Source: Bacillota bacterium | Lineage (GTDB): Bacteria > Bacillota > UBA4882 > UBA8346 | Assembly (NCBI GenBank): GCA_023392595.1 | Contig: JAEVYU010000001.1 | Location: 1-64,000, forward strand | DNA length: 64,000 nucleotides | Direction: 5' to 3' | Shown here: positions 40,991 to 50,137 of the stretch, in pieces | How positions within the stretch are numbered: position 1 is the stretch's first letter | Layout: every line of letters begins with the position of its first letter | Position numbers and translations under genes: made by a program | The notes under the pieces: generated by a model | Databases searched by the model: none | What the model saw: only the letters and a program-made list of their open reading frames with translations | What the model was told of the DNA's origin: nothing

Positions 40991-41140
40991 ATGTTTCAAA
41001 TTATTACAGTGATTGTTGTACTTGCAATTTTCGGCGTATTCGCCTATGCAGCTTATAAAGCCGAAAAGGTAGTTGCCGCAAAAGCAGCCGCCAATCGTGA
41101 AGCAAATGCCAAAGCGACCGCCAAGACAAAGAAAAAATAA
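40991..41140 (+). CDS. small membrane protein, 49 residues
   Basis: One membrane helix (IITVIVVLAIFGVFAYAAY) followed by an Ala/Lys-rich tail (AAKAAANREANAKATAKTKK). GGAGGGAACCCA stands directly before the ATG, and a consensus promoter lies upstream, so expression should be strong. The composition resembles small single-span proteins associated with membrane complexes. It precedes a second unknown membrane gene and secD. The function is unknown; a link to protein export is guesswork from position. Confidence 0.65.
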   Translation: MFQIITVIVVLAIFGVFAYAAYKAEKVVAAKAAANREANAKATAKTKKK

Positions 41141-41162
41141 GATTGGATTTGGGGACAAATTG

Positions 41163-41579
41163 GTGAGACAGACATCGTTACGATGGTATTATATGATGGT
41201 TATGGTCTTACTCATTGCCACGGTGGAGTGTGTGATCCAAAGTGGTGTTGGGGGCCGTTGGAACCAACTGGGAATCAGAAGCGCCACGGTGTTAGAAAAG
41301 ATCGAGGGACTTTTGGATAGTACCGCGCCGGTCGCTGATAATCCTGATCTAACGATTCGGGCCAGTATAATACCTTCATCGAATAATGGATTTATAGACC
41401 CAAGACAGGATCCGCCGCCGGTTTGGGAACGTGTTTTGCTGACGAAACAGACCGGGTTAATGGTTGGGTTTTTCTTTGCCATTATGGTAATATTATTGTT
41501 TTCTATTTTTTACCGAAGTTCACGGAATAGTTCCGGGAATGATGATGATGGTTTACAGATAGGTTTAATTTATTTTTGA
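41163..41579 (+). CDS. unknown membrane protein upstream of secD
   Basis: 138 residues from a GTG start, with GGGGAC upstream. One membrane helix near the N-terminus (YYMMVMVLLIATVECVI) and another near 97-117 (TGLMVGFFFAIMVILLFSIFY) enclose an extracytoplasmic stretch with several Pro and Asn. A frame open farther upstream belongs to the previous gene's region and was not used. No known family. It sits between the 49-residue protein and secD, so co-transcription with secD and secF is likely. Confidence 0.6.
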   Translation: MRQTSLRWYYMMVMVLLIATVECVIQSGVGGRWNQLGIRSATVLEKIEGLLDSTAPVADNPDLTIRASIIPSSNNGFIDPRQDPPPVWERVLLTKQTGLMVGFFFAIMVILLFSIFYRSSRNSSGNDDDGLQIGLIYF

Positions 41580-41621
41580 ATTTATGGACAAGGTTAATAT
41601 CTTATAAAAGGGGAGATTGCG

Positions 41622-43139
41622 TTGAGACACGATTTGCGCTGGAAATCAGCGATAATTTTTTTGATCACCCTGGTTTTGGCTATACTCATTAGCCCGATGG
41701 GCGCTAATATTTTTAAAACCGATCCAATTCGTTTGGGCTTGGACCTAAAGGGTGGTGTGGAGCTTTTATTGATTCCGGATTACCGGCTTAACTCGAACAA
41801 TCTTTTTAAGCTAAGTGATCAGTTGTTGGAAAAAATGAAACAGGCCAATATTAATGCCCCACAGGTTACACCGCTAGGGGTACTGGATGGAGAACGTTAT
41901 GACGGACTGAGATTTACTTTTGCCAATGCTGCGGATGTAGAAAGGGCAATGAATGTCGGGGCCATTCCGGAGCATTATAAACTGGAACAAATTAATGAAA
42001 CAAAAAACCTGAATATTGATTCTATGCAAAAAGGAAACATTGTTGATTTAAAAGTGCTTCAAGATGCTGGAGATTTTCCCGAAGATGCATTAGAACGTTC
42101 GAGAGCTATTATTGAAAACCGGATCAGTGAGGCTTCCAATAAAATGGCGGAAGCGGATGTTCGATTTGACGGTAAAGGACGGCTCAATGTGCAATTGCCG
42201 GGCTTAAAAACTTTACAGCAAGCTAAGGATATTATCGTGGCTACCGGTCGGTTGACCTTCCGGATTAACGACCAGATCGTACTGGATGGTACAGATATGC
42301 GGGATGTCGGAGTTTCTTATCAAGCGGGTAAAGGTTACGTCATTAACTTTGCTTTTAAGGGCCAAGGCGCTAAACAGCTTGAAAAGATTACTACTGAAAA
42401 CATCAATAAAAAGATGGCGGTTTATCTTGATGAGACCATGCTGATGGACCCGGTTATTCAGGATGCCATTCCAGGTGGTTCCGGAGTCATTACCTTAGGC
42501 AATGCCACCAAGGAAGAAGTTGAGAAAGACGCCTTATTAATGAAGTCAGGCGCTTTGCCGATATCTCTGCGGGTTATTCAATCGACTCAAGTTGCACCGA
42601 CCCTGGCTAATGAAACGATCCGCCAAAGCATTTTTTCTTGTGTCATCGGGTTATTTCTGGTTATCGGGTTTATGATTCTGTTTTATAGTATACCGGGTTT
42701 AATGGCGGATGCCGCATTAATAATTTATGCAATTTTTGTGTTGGGCACGATGGCGATATTCCGTGGAGTTTTAACCTTACCGGGAATTGCCGGATTCATT
42801 TTGTCCTTGGGGATGGCTGTCGATGCGAATATTATTATTTTTGAAAGAATTAAAGACGAGCTGCGCAATGGCAAACGTGTGCGGCCAGCAGTCAATGCCG
42901 GATTTCACCGGGCGTTTATAACCATTTTGGATTCTAACGTGACTACGTTAATCTCGGGTGCTGTGCTACTATTTTTAGGAAGTCCTTCGGTACAAGGCTT
43001 TGCGGTTACACTTATCATTGGTGTTATTATCAGCATGATAACCGCAATTTTTGTGACCAGAGTCTTTTTGGAATGGCGGATTGACCGGGATCCCGACCAT
43101 TATGCCAAATATTTCGGGGTCAAGGAGGTATTACAATGA
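41622..43139 (+). CDS. secD: protein translocase subunit SecD
   Basis: 505 residues. LGLDLKGGVELLLIPD is the D1 signature near the N-terminus. The large periplasmic P1 domain spans about 55-320 and contains ALERSRAIIENRI. Six membrane helices follow, with GFILSLGMAVDANIIIFERI and LDSNVTTLISGAVLLFLGS. SecD and SecF use the proton gradient to pull proteins out of the translocon. TTG 41622 follows GGGGAG. The stop overlaps the secF start by 4 bp. Confidence 0.95.
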   Translation: MRHDLRWKSAIIFLITLVLAILISPMGANIFKTDPIRLGLDLKGGVELLLIPDYRLNSNNLFKLSDQLLEKMKQANINAPQVTPLGVLDGERYDGLRFTFANAADVERAMNVGAIPEHYKLEQINETKNLNIDSMQKGNIVDLKVLQDAGDFPEDALERSRAIIENRISEASNKMAEADVRFDGKGRLNVQLPGLKTLQQAKDIIVATGRLTFRINDQIVLDGTDMRDVGVSYQAGKGYVINFAFKGQGAKQLEKITTENINKKMAVYLDETMLMDPVIQDAIPGGSGVITLGNATKEEVEKDALLMKSGALPISLRVIQSTQVAPTLANETIRQSIFSCVIGLFLVIGFMILFYSIPGLMADAALIIYAIFVLGTMAIFRGVLTLPGIAGFILSLGMAVDANIIIFERIKDELRNGKRVRPAVNAGFHRAFITILDSNVTTLISGAVLLFLGSPSVQGFAVTLIIGVIISMITAIFVTRVFLEWRIDRDPDHYAKYFGVKEVLQ

Positions 43140-44095
43140 TGAACTTGTTAAAATATCGCTGGTTATTTATTGGTTTCTTTTTACTGACCATGTTGTTAAG
43201 TGTAACCTTTCTATTTGTCAATCCCTACAACGGTTGGGGCACCAAACCGGGTTCATCTCTAAATTTGGGAGTCGATTTTACCGGAGGCACTAAAATTTAT
43301 TTCCCAGTATCTCACGCCGTTACTTCATCGGACGTAAGATCGGTATTAGAAAAAATAAACCTTCCGAATTTTAAATATAACGACCCGCAACCAAGTCAAT
43401 TTATAGACTCAAAGGGAATAATGCGGCATCAGGTATTGGTTTATACACGCTTTTTAAGCGATCCTGAACAGGAAATAGTAATTAACGCTCTTGAGGCCCA
43501 ATTTGGTAAGGTAGAAGCCGGGCAAGGATTGGATATTACCAGGGTAGACCCGCTTATCGGGAAGGAATTGATAGATAATGCGTTGATGGCTGTCGCGTTG
43601 GCTTCACTTTTGATGATTGTCTATATATGGTTCCGGTTTGAATTAATAGCTGGAATAGCTTCAATTGTGGCATTGCTTCATGATTGTCTGGTGATTTTGG
43701 GAGTATTTGCTGTGCTTGGCTTGGAGTACAATTCGACAATTATTGCAACGCTTTTAACTATCCTTGGGTACTCAATCAACGATACGATAGTTATCTTTGA
43801 TCGAATCCGGGAAAATTTAGGGTTTCGATCAAAAGATGGTTCTTTTGTGGAACTGGCTAATGACAGTATATTACAGACTTTCCGGCGTTCCTTGTATACC
43901 GGTTTCACATCCTTATTTGCCATTATGATATTATTTCTTACAGTTCCCAGTATGAAAGAATTTTGTTTCGCGTTGATAGTAGGCATTGTTTCGGGAACTT
44001 ATTCTTCGATCTTTGTAGCCAGCCCGATTTGGGCCATTTATAAAGACCATCAGGAAAAGAAAGCTGCGCTCCGTAAGGTTGCTTCAGCAAGGTAA
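43136..44095 (+). CDS. secF: protein translocase subunit SecF
   Basis: 319 residues. LGVDFTGGTKIYF near residue 50 and TILGYSINDTIVIFDRIREN are the family signatures. The six-helix topology with a shorter P1 domain is as expected. It may start at either of two adjacent ATG codons; AGGAGGT is 6 nt before the first. It is the last gene before a strong terminator. Confidence 0.95.
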   Translation: MMNLLKYRWLFIGFFLLTMLLSVTFLFVNPYNGWGTKPGSSLNLGVDFTGGTKIYFPVSHAVTSSDVRSVLEKINLPNFKYNDPQPSQFIDSKGIMRHQVLVYTRFLSDPEQEIVINALEAQFGKVEAGQGLDITRVDPLIGKELIDNALMAVALASLLMIVYIWFRFELIAGIASIVALLHDCLVILGVFAVLGLEYNSTIIATLLTILGYSINDTIVIFDRIRENLGFRSKDGSFVELANDSILQTFRRSLYTGFTSLFAIMILFLTVPSMKEFCFALIVGIVSGTYSSIFVASPIWAIYKDHQEKKAALRKVASAR

Positions 44096-44131
44096 ATTGG
44101 ATGTCCTGTTATTGGATATTGGGCAATGGAG

Positions 44132-44169
44132 AGGACTGTCTCAAGGGTAAATGAGACAGTCCTTTTTTT
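44132..44169 (+). terminator. terminator after secF
   Basis: 12-bp stem AGGACTGTCTCA/TGAGACAGTCCT with 8-nt loop and seven T. Confidence 0.92.
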
Positions 44170-44173
44170 AAGG

Positions 44174-44202
44174 TTGACTTTCGGTTGGATTTTCGATTTA
44201 AT
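44174..44202 (+). promoter_or_regulatory. promoter of the DeoR-ABC sugar operon
   Basis: TTGACT, 17-bp spacer, TTTAAT. It begins only five bases after the secF terminator T-run. Confidence 0.65.
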
Positions 44203-44266
44203 TGAAGTAACTCCATATTTATTCTAGCATCCTTTGAATCAAAAAATGACTAAAAGAGGTAAAATT

Positions 44267-45061
44267 ATGTTTGCAGTGGCCCGTCAACAAAAAATTAAAG
44301 AACTTTTGATGAAGCATAAGCAGATGGATGTTGCTACTTTGGCAGCTACATTGGGAGTTACCGAGGTTACTGTAAGGCGGGATTTGGATGTATTGGAAAG
44401 AGACGGATTCGTAATTAAAACCCATGGAGGAGCTTTGATTAATGAATCGCTCATTGAAACGAATCAAGAAGGAAATAACATTGAGATTTTACCGGAAATC
44501 CGGGAAATCGGTGAAGCTGCAGCCCTCCTGGTTAATGACAGAGATGCCGTATTTATCGGCGGAGGAATGACTTGTCAGCAGGTGGCGGCAAATTTGAAAA
44601 GTAAACAACGGGTTACGGTTATGACCAACGATTGGTTGGTTGCAGCGGAATTATCGAATACCAATGGTGTTGTGACCGTTGTCACCGGAGGCAATACTCT
44701 GCCCGGAACAAGCCTTATGACTGGAGATTTGGCTTTCCGGGCTTTAGAGGGGAAACATTTTAGCAAAATAATCATCAGTGTTGCCGGTATTGACCTTTCT
44801 CACGGACTCACCACTAATTTTATAGAAGAAGCTCAATTTTACAAGGAGCTTTTTACAATAACCCAAGAAGTAATTATCGTGGCGGACTATCATAAGTTCG
44901 GGAAAATCGGCTTTGCGGTATTGGGAGATCTTTCGGTGATCCAAAAAGTCGTCACCAATAAAGAAGTGGATAGTCAGTATAAAGAGTATTTCTTCCAAAA
45001 CAATATCAAAATTTATACTCCTTTCGAAGTCGAAGAATTAACCATGCAGGGAGGAGACTAA
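44267..45061 (+). CDS. DeoR-family transcriptional regulator
   Basis: 264 residues. The N-terminal winged helix has RQQKIKELLMKHKQMDVATL, then VTEVTVRRDLDVLERDGFV, the DeoR signature. The C-terminal sugar-phosphate sensor domain (DeoRC) has DAVFIGGGMTCQQVA, TNDWLVAAELS and IVADYHKFGKIGF. Such regulators repress sugar-utilisation genes until the phosphorylated sugar binds. ATG 44267 has AGAGGT 7 nt upstream. It overlaps no gene but is followed at once by the ABC transporter genes it probably controls. Confidence 0.9.
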   Translation: MFAVARQQKIKELLMKHKQMDVATLAATLGVTEVTVRRDLDVLERDGFVIKTHGGALINESLIETNQEGNNIEILPEIREIGEAAALLVNDRDAVFIGGGMTCQQVAANLKSKQRVTVMTNDWLVAAELSNTNGVVTVVTGGNTLPGTSLMTGDLAFRALEGKHFSKIIISVAGIDLSHGLTTNFIEEAQFYKELFTITQEVIIVADYHKFGKIGFAVLGDLSVIQKVVTNKEVDSQYKEYFFQNNIKIYTPFEVEELTMQGGD

Positions 45062-45064
45062 TTG

Positions 45065-46564
45065 ATGAATGATTATCTTTTGGAATTAGTTGAAATTCGC
45101 AAAAGTTTCAGTAATCATTCGGTATTAAAAGGGGTCAACCTAAAGGTCAAAGCGGGCGAAATCCATGGGCTGATTGGCAAAAACGGCGCCGGTAAAACGA
45201 CCTTGATGAAGATATTGAACGGTGTGATATCCAAAGATTCGGGGAGTGTTTTTTTACGCGGGCAGGAGGTTGAAATAAACTCGGTTAGGCAGGCCCGCGG
45301 TTTGGGTTTTGCTATGGTCTATCAAGACTTAAGTCTTTTTCCCGATTTGACGGTTGCCGAAAATATTTTTCCCGGACGGTTTCGTCAAAAAGGTTTTACA
45401 AAATACGGAATGATTCAAACGGATAAACTATTTTTAGAAGCCCAAGCGGTTTTAGAACGGTTGCATTTTCCGATTGATCCCCATACCAAATTATCTTCCT
45501 TAGGTTTGGGCCAGCAACAAATGGTGGAAATTGCCCGGGCCATATCCGAGAAAGCGGAGTTGTTAATTCTGGATGAACCCACTGCCGCTCTCAATGAACA
45601 GGAAGTTGGACAGTTTTTCCAAGTTTTAAGAGAGGTTCAGGGTTTAGGCGTTACGATTATTTATATATCCCAAAGATTGAAAGAGATTAAGGAAATTGCC
45701 CAGAACGTCACAATTATCAGGGATGGCTTGGATGTGGCTACTTTTCCAACGGATAGTCTGGAAGGTGAGTCCATTGTTAAGCTGATGATCGGTAAGGAAG
45801 CTTTAGGGCGTTACCCTAAATTGGGATTGGCTGCCCGAAAGGAATTACTGCGGATTTCCGGTTTATCCATGGGTTCGGTACTCAGTGATATCAGTTTTAC
45901 ATTGCATGAAGGTGAAATTTTGGGGATAGCCGGTTTGGCCGGATCGGGACGTACGGCTTTGGTTGACACTCTTTTTGGAGTCGGTTCTTTGGTAAAAGGG
46001 AAGATCTATTTGCGGGGGCGGGAAATCACGATAAAATCTCCCGAACAAGCGATTCGGTTGGGTTTTGCCTATCTGGCGGAAGATCGGGTTCGCGCCGGAT
46101 TGTTTAATAATCTTTCAATTAAAAGCAATATTATGGCGTCAAATCTTGGCCGGATTGTTCGCAGGGGATTGATTAGTCCCCAAAAGGAACAGCAAATCGC
46201 TTTGGGACTTGTTAAAAGATTGGGCATCCAAATTCATAACCTACAACAAAAGGTTTCCACCCTAAGCGGGGGCAATCAACAAAAAACCATGCTGGCAAAA
46301 TGGTTGTTCAGTGGAGGTTATGTATATTTATTGGACGAGCCAACCAACGGTTTGGATGTTGCATCCAAAGTCGATATTTATAATATCATGAATAGTATTA
46401 TCTGTGGAGGTTCCGGCATCATTATGATTTCTTCCGATTTGTCGGAACTTATCGGGATGTGTCACCGGATTTTGGTCATCTTCAAAGGCCGGATTGTCGG
46501 GGAATTGAAAGGGAATGAAATTTCCGAGGAAATCATCTTAAAAATGGCATCCGGAAAAGAATAA
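45065..46564 (+). CDS. sugar ABC transporter ATP-binding protein (RbsA-like)
   Basis: About 500 residues with two ATPase domains. First: GKNGAGKTTLMK, the signature LGLGQQQMVEIA and ILDEPTAAL. Second: degenerate Walker A GLAGSGRTALVD, normal for this family, the signature LSGGNQQKTMLAKWL and LLDEPTNGLDVAS. This duplicated architecture is typical of ribose, xylose and autoinducer-2 importers (CUT2). The start may be TTG 45062 or ATG 45065, both 8-10 nt after GGGAGG. Confidence 0.92.
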   Translation: MNDYLLELVEIRKSFSNHSVLKGVNLKVKAGEIHGLIGKNGAGKTTLMKILNGVISKDSGSVFLRGQEVEINSVRQARGLGFAMVYQDLSLFPDLTVAENIFPGRFRQKGFTKYGMIQTDKLFLEAQAVLERLHFPIDPHTKLSSLGLGQQQMVEIARAISEKAELLILDEPTAALNEQEVGQFFQVLREVQGLGVTIIYISQRLKEIKEIAQNVTIIRDGLDVATFPTDSLEGESIVKLMIGKEALGRYPKLGLAARKELLRISGLSMGSVLSDISFTLHEGEILGIAGLAGSGRTALVDTLFGVGSLVKGKIYLRGREITIKSPEQAIRLGFAYLAEDRVRAGLFNNLSIKSNIMASNLGRIVRRGLISPQKEQQIALGLVKRLGIQIHNLQQKVSTLSGGNQQKTMLAKWLFSGGYVYLLDEPTNGLDVASKVDIYNIMNSIICGGSGIIMISSDLSELIGMCHRILVIFKGRIVGELKGNEISEEIILKMASGKE

Positions 46565-46642
46565 ACTTCGGGGTGTCCATTGTGAAAAGAAAATGAAGCA
46601 AAGTTCGCAGCCTGGGAAAATTCCCATAAGGAGGTCAATCGA

Positions 46643-47650
46643 ATGAAACTGGATCTCGATAAGGTGAATGATTCGGAAAACTTGGCAAAGGGAAAGGGCC
46701 GCTTCATGATAAAAAAGATATTCGGCATTCGGGAAGTATCTTTATTACTTGTTATTATGGGCTTCGCGATCATGTTGTCTTTTTTCTCGCCTTATTTTTT
46801 TTCAGTCTCAAATTTGAGTATCACCGGAATCGGTTTAGCGAGTGACGGTATTATTGCCATAGGGATGACGGTAGCTTTAGTCCTCGGTGGGCTTGACTTA
46901 TCCGTAGGTTCGGTAATGGCGCTCAGTAGTGTTGTTACGGGTTCTTTGCATTTGGTGGGTGTCAATATCTGGCTTGCAGCATTCATCGGTTTGGTCAGTG
47001 GGATACTATGCGGTATAGTCAATGGTTATTTAATCGGAAAAGTTAAATTAGACTCTTTTATTACTACCTTGGGGATGATGAGCATCGCCCGAGGTTGTTC
47101 CTATGTTTTGACGCAAGGGTCTCCTTTATCGCTGGCAGGAATGTCACCTAGTTTTACTTTCCTTGGCAGTGGGCAAATTTTTGGTTTACCCATGATGGTG
47201 CTGTTTTTCTTACTATTGACTTTCCTCATGGATTTCGGATTACGGCGTTCCGCCATATTCCGTCAGGTTTTTTATGTAGGGAGTAATGAAAAAGCGGCTG
47301 TTCTTTCCGGTATTAATGTTACCAAAGTCAAAATGGGAGTTTTTTTGCTAACAGCCTTTTTGGCATCGATTGCGGGGATTTTAACAGCCTCTCGTTTTAC
47401 AGTAGCCCAACCCAATGCCGGTACGGGCGCGGAATTAAGGGCTATAGCCGCTTGCGTAATCGGAGGGGCGAGTTTAAATGGTGGAGAAGGAACGGTTTTA
47501 GGGGCAGTACTTGGAGTTATATTGTTGGCTTTCGTCAATAATGCTTTGATTTTACTCAATGTTTCGGTATATTGGCAGGATCTGATTACAGGGATCGTTT
47601 TAATTACAGCCGTCTTAATTGATTTTATCACCCATCGTTCATCAAAATAG
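46643..47650 (+). CDS. sugar ABC transporter permease (RbsC-like)
   Basis: 335 residues, about nine membrane helices. Signatures are GMTVALVLGGLDLSVGSVMALSS and the C-terminal ACVIGGASLNGGEGTVLGAVLG. AAGGAGGT lies 7 nt before the ATG. It forms the membrane channel with the RbsA-like ATPase. A charged 25-residue N-terminal extension (LDKVNDSENLAKGKGRF) precedes the first helix. Confidence 0.92.
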   Translation: MKLDLDKVNDSENLAKGKGRFMIKKIFGIREVSLLLVIMGFAIMLSFFSPYFFSVSNLSITGIGLASDGIIAIGMTVALVLGGLDLSVGSVMALSSVVTGSLHLVGVNIWLAAFIGLVSGILCGIVNGYLIGKVKLDSFITTLGMMSIARGCSYVLTQGSPLSLAGMSPSFTFLGSGQIFGLPMMVLFFLLLTFLMDFGLRRSAIFRQVFYVGSNEKAAVLSGINVTKVKMGVFLLTAFLASIAGILTASRFTVAQPNAGTGAELRAIAACVIGGASLNGGEGTVLGAVLGVILLAFVNNALILLNVSVYWQDLITGIVLITAVLIDFITHRSSK

Positions 47651-47716
47651 TTCAACGGAGGAAAGATAAATTGCCCTATCGGTCATTGTTATTATAGAAA
47701 GATAAGAGGGGAAGAA

Positions 47717-48697
47717 ATGAAAAAAAGTATTATTGTAGTTTCTTGTTTGGTTCTTCTTTCGGCAGTAACTGCTTTTGCCGTCACCAAAAATGTATTTATG
47801 GGGAGCCCTAAAGAAGAATATTACATGGTTACTTTTGTATCGGGCATTGAATATTGGAAAGGCTGTTTCAAGGGGATGCAGGATGCTGCCAACTTACTGG
47901 GCGTGAAGGCCGTCTATACCGGTGCGCCCCAAGATGGGGTAACCCAAGAGGCAACCGTCTTGGAACAGGTCATAGCGAAGAAACCGGCTGGAATTGCGAT
48001 TACCTGTGCGAATGCTGATGGATTAAAGGGTCCTATCAATAAGGCGATTGCTGCAGGAATTCCAGTAGTAACCTTCGACTCCGATTCTCAAGCCAGCAAC
48101 CGCTATAGCTATCTCGGAACCAGTAATTCCAATGCCGGGGCAACGGCAGCCCGCTATCTGGGTAATTTACTTGGTGGTAAAGGAGAGGTAGCCATTACTA
48201 CGGTTCTTGGCCAGCCCAATCACGAAAAAAGGAAAGCCGGCTTTATTGAGACCTTAGCCATGGAGTACCCTGAAATGAAGGTTGTAGCCATCGGTAATGA
48301 TAATAACGATCAGACAAGGGCAGCCACGATGATCGCATGGTTTTTACAGGCGCATCCCAATTTAAAAGGGGTGTTTTGCACGGACGCTTTGGGGGGAGTG
48401 GGCGCGGCCACTGCGATCCGTGAGGCCCACCAGATGGGTAAAGTAAAAATCGTAAGTTTCGATACGGACAAAGGAACTTTGGATTTGATTAAACAAGGCG
48501 CAATCAGTGCTACGCTTGCTCAAGGAACCTGGAATATGGGTTATTGGTCACAGATGTTTTTGTATCATATGGCTCATAATTTAGTAAAGCCCGCTAATGG
48601 CTGGCAGTCAAAAGATATTAACCCTTTACCGGACTGGGTGGATACGGGGATTACTGTGGTAACGAAGACCAATGTGGATGCATTTTATTCAAGATAG
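47717..48697 (+). CDS. periplasmic sugar-binding protein of the CUT2 importer
   Basis: 326 residues. Type-I signal peptide (SIIVVSCLVLLSAVTAFA) with no lipobox cysteine at the cleavage site, so the product should be free in a periplasm rather than lipid-anchored. The fold is the RbsB/peripla_BP_4 type: ITCANADGLKGPINKAIAAG, VVTFDSDSQAS and GGKGEVAITTV, and EFTD-like GVFCTDALGG. The ligand may be a pentose or hexose; no catabolic enzyme is nearby to tell. GAGGGGAAGAA precedes the ATG. Confidence 0.9.
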   Translation: MKKSIIVVSCLVLLSAVTAFAVTKNVFMGSPKEEYYMVTFVSGIEYWKGCFKGMQDAANLLGVKAVYTGAPQDGVTQEATVLEQVIAKKPAGIAITCANADGLKGPINKAIAAGIPVVTFDSDSQASNRYSYLGTSNSNAGATAARYLGNLLGGKGEVAITTVLGQPNHEKRKAGFIETLAMEYPEMKVVAIGNDNNDQTRAATMIAWFLQAHPNLKGVFCTDALGGVGAATAIREAHQMGKVKIVSFDTDKGTLDLIKQGAISATLAQGTWNMGYWSQMFLYHMAHNLVKPANGWQSKDINPLPDWVDTGITVVTKTNVDAFYSR

Positions 48698-48748
48698 AGT
48701 CCAAAAATACTAATAAAAAATAAATTTGTCGAAATAACGTCTGTTCAT

Positions 48749-50008
48749 TTAATAGAAAACAGCAATTTGTTCTCGGGTCGGTTGTTTTTCCCACAATGAA
48801 ATCTCTACCTTGGGATTTTGTTGCCATTGATTTTGCCCATGATTAGCACGTTTAGAGATTTCACTTCCTAAAAGGAAGATGGTTATTTTCTCAGTAATGT
48901 CATTGGCTACCAGAAATTGGCGGATGGTTTCCGTACGCTTTTGGGTCAGTTTGAGATTATTGACTTTACTGCCTCGCTGGTCCGCATAACCGCAAATTGC
49001 AATGAGGAAACCGGGATTGTTCTTTATAAGCATTAAGTTATTTTCCAAACTGGGCAATTCTGAATCGCGAATGGTGAATTTGTTGGCATCAAAGAAAATG
49101 GGCCTTAACTTTTGATTGATTTCTGAAAGGGACCTGAGCGAACTTTTGGGGTTTGCAATTCCGGCCGCAGGCGCTTCATTTGAAATAGCTGTTGGTGGCG
49201 CAGGCTTGGAAGGCTGTTGAACTGTCCCTACCGGCGTAGAGACGATTGGTGCAGGCGTTTCAGGATTTAGGGGTTTAATCTCGGGAAACGTTGTCTTTTT
49301 TTGAGCCGGTCTTAATTTCCTGATTATTGGCTGCTCGGGGTCGGCCTTTTTAATACTAAAGCAATTCATAAAAGAAGCCGTTTTTCCATCGACATTTGTG
49401 ACGATCAATGAGAATGCTCCGATAGGTTGACCCTTTAAATTAAATTCACAGTTGATTTGGGTATCTACAAGAAGTTTAAGTTTAATCCCCTCAATGCTTG
49501 ACCCATCCGGCCCAATTAGTTTTACCTTAATGCCGTCCCTAAAATAGGCGCCACGGATTTTGGCTTGAATCAAGGAAGCATTTTTAAAATCAATGACTTG
49601 AGGGAAAAACGAATTGATTTCAGGAGCTGCGAAATCAACCGCAACAGCATTATATAGCGTTGTCGAGTGCTCCTTTTCACTATAAATCGAGTGATTTGTA
49701 ACGACAAGATTCCAATTTCCAGTTGGTTGGTCGAGTAAGTCAAAGGTACAAGAAATCTTATTTTTAGTGATTACAAGGTCTGTGGCAATAATATCAGGCG
49801 CCCCTTCTTTGGTTAGTTTAACAGTCACCCCATAATTAAAGCGTTTACCGGTAATTTTTAGATGAACCGGGCCGCCGTTAAAGACCTTTTTTACCGAAAG
49901 GGAACCAATCGTAGGCATGTCCCAGTCAAGGAGAAAAGCACTCGCCGAGAAGAGCGGGTTACATAGAAACGATAAAAATATGGCCAGTAAAAATAAATAT
50001 TTTTTCAA
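48749..50008 (-). CDS. IPT/TIG-like and OmpA-domain envelope protein
   Basis: 419 residues. Signal peptide (YLFLLAIFLSFLCNPLFSASA). Two Ig-like repeats of IPT/TIG type follow (about 33-125 and 130-220, each with ITGKRFNYGVTVKLTKEGA or RGAYFRDGIKVKLIGPDG). Then a Pro-rich linker (about 230-285) and a C-terminal OmpA-like domain (about 305-410) with FLIAICGYADQRGS, then NLKLTQKRTETIRQFL. The OmpA domain binds diaminopimelate peptidoglycan noncovalently, so the protein ties the outer envelope layer to the wall. It is transcribed toward, and ends close to, the sugar-binding gene. Confidence 0.85.
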   Translation of the reverse strand: MKKYLFLLAIFLSFLCNPLFSASAFLLDWDMPTIGSLSVKKVFNGGPVHLKITGKRFNYGVTVKLTKEGAPDIIATDLVITKNKISCTFDLLDQPTGNWNLVVTNHSIYSEKEHSTTLYNAVAVDFAAPEINSFFPQVIDFKNASLIQAKIRGAYFRDGIKVKLIGPDGSSIEGIKLKLLVDTQINCEFNLKGQPIGAFSLIVTNVDGKTASFMNCFSIKKADPEQPIIRKLRPAQKKTTFPEIKPLNPETPAPIVSTPVGTVQQPSKPAPPTAISNEAPAAGIANPKSSLRSLSEINQKLRPIFFDANKFTIRDSELPSLENNLMLIKNNPGFLIAICGYADQRGSKVNNLKLTQKRTETIRQFLVANDITEKITIFLLGSEISKRANHGQNQWQQNPKVEISLWEKQPTREQIAVFY

Positions 50009-50137
50009 ATGAAACTCCTTTAAATTCGATCTAAAGGTTTGAGTAAAAGTTAAATGGTAGAGTTAATTTTATAAAGTAACATATCCATTATATAACATTT
50101 TGGGAGTAAAAAAAAAGTATTTCCGTAAACAAAACAA

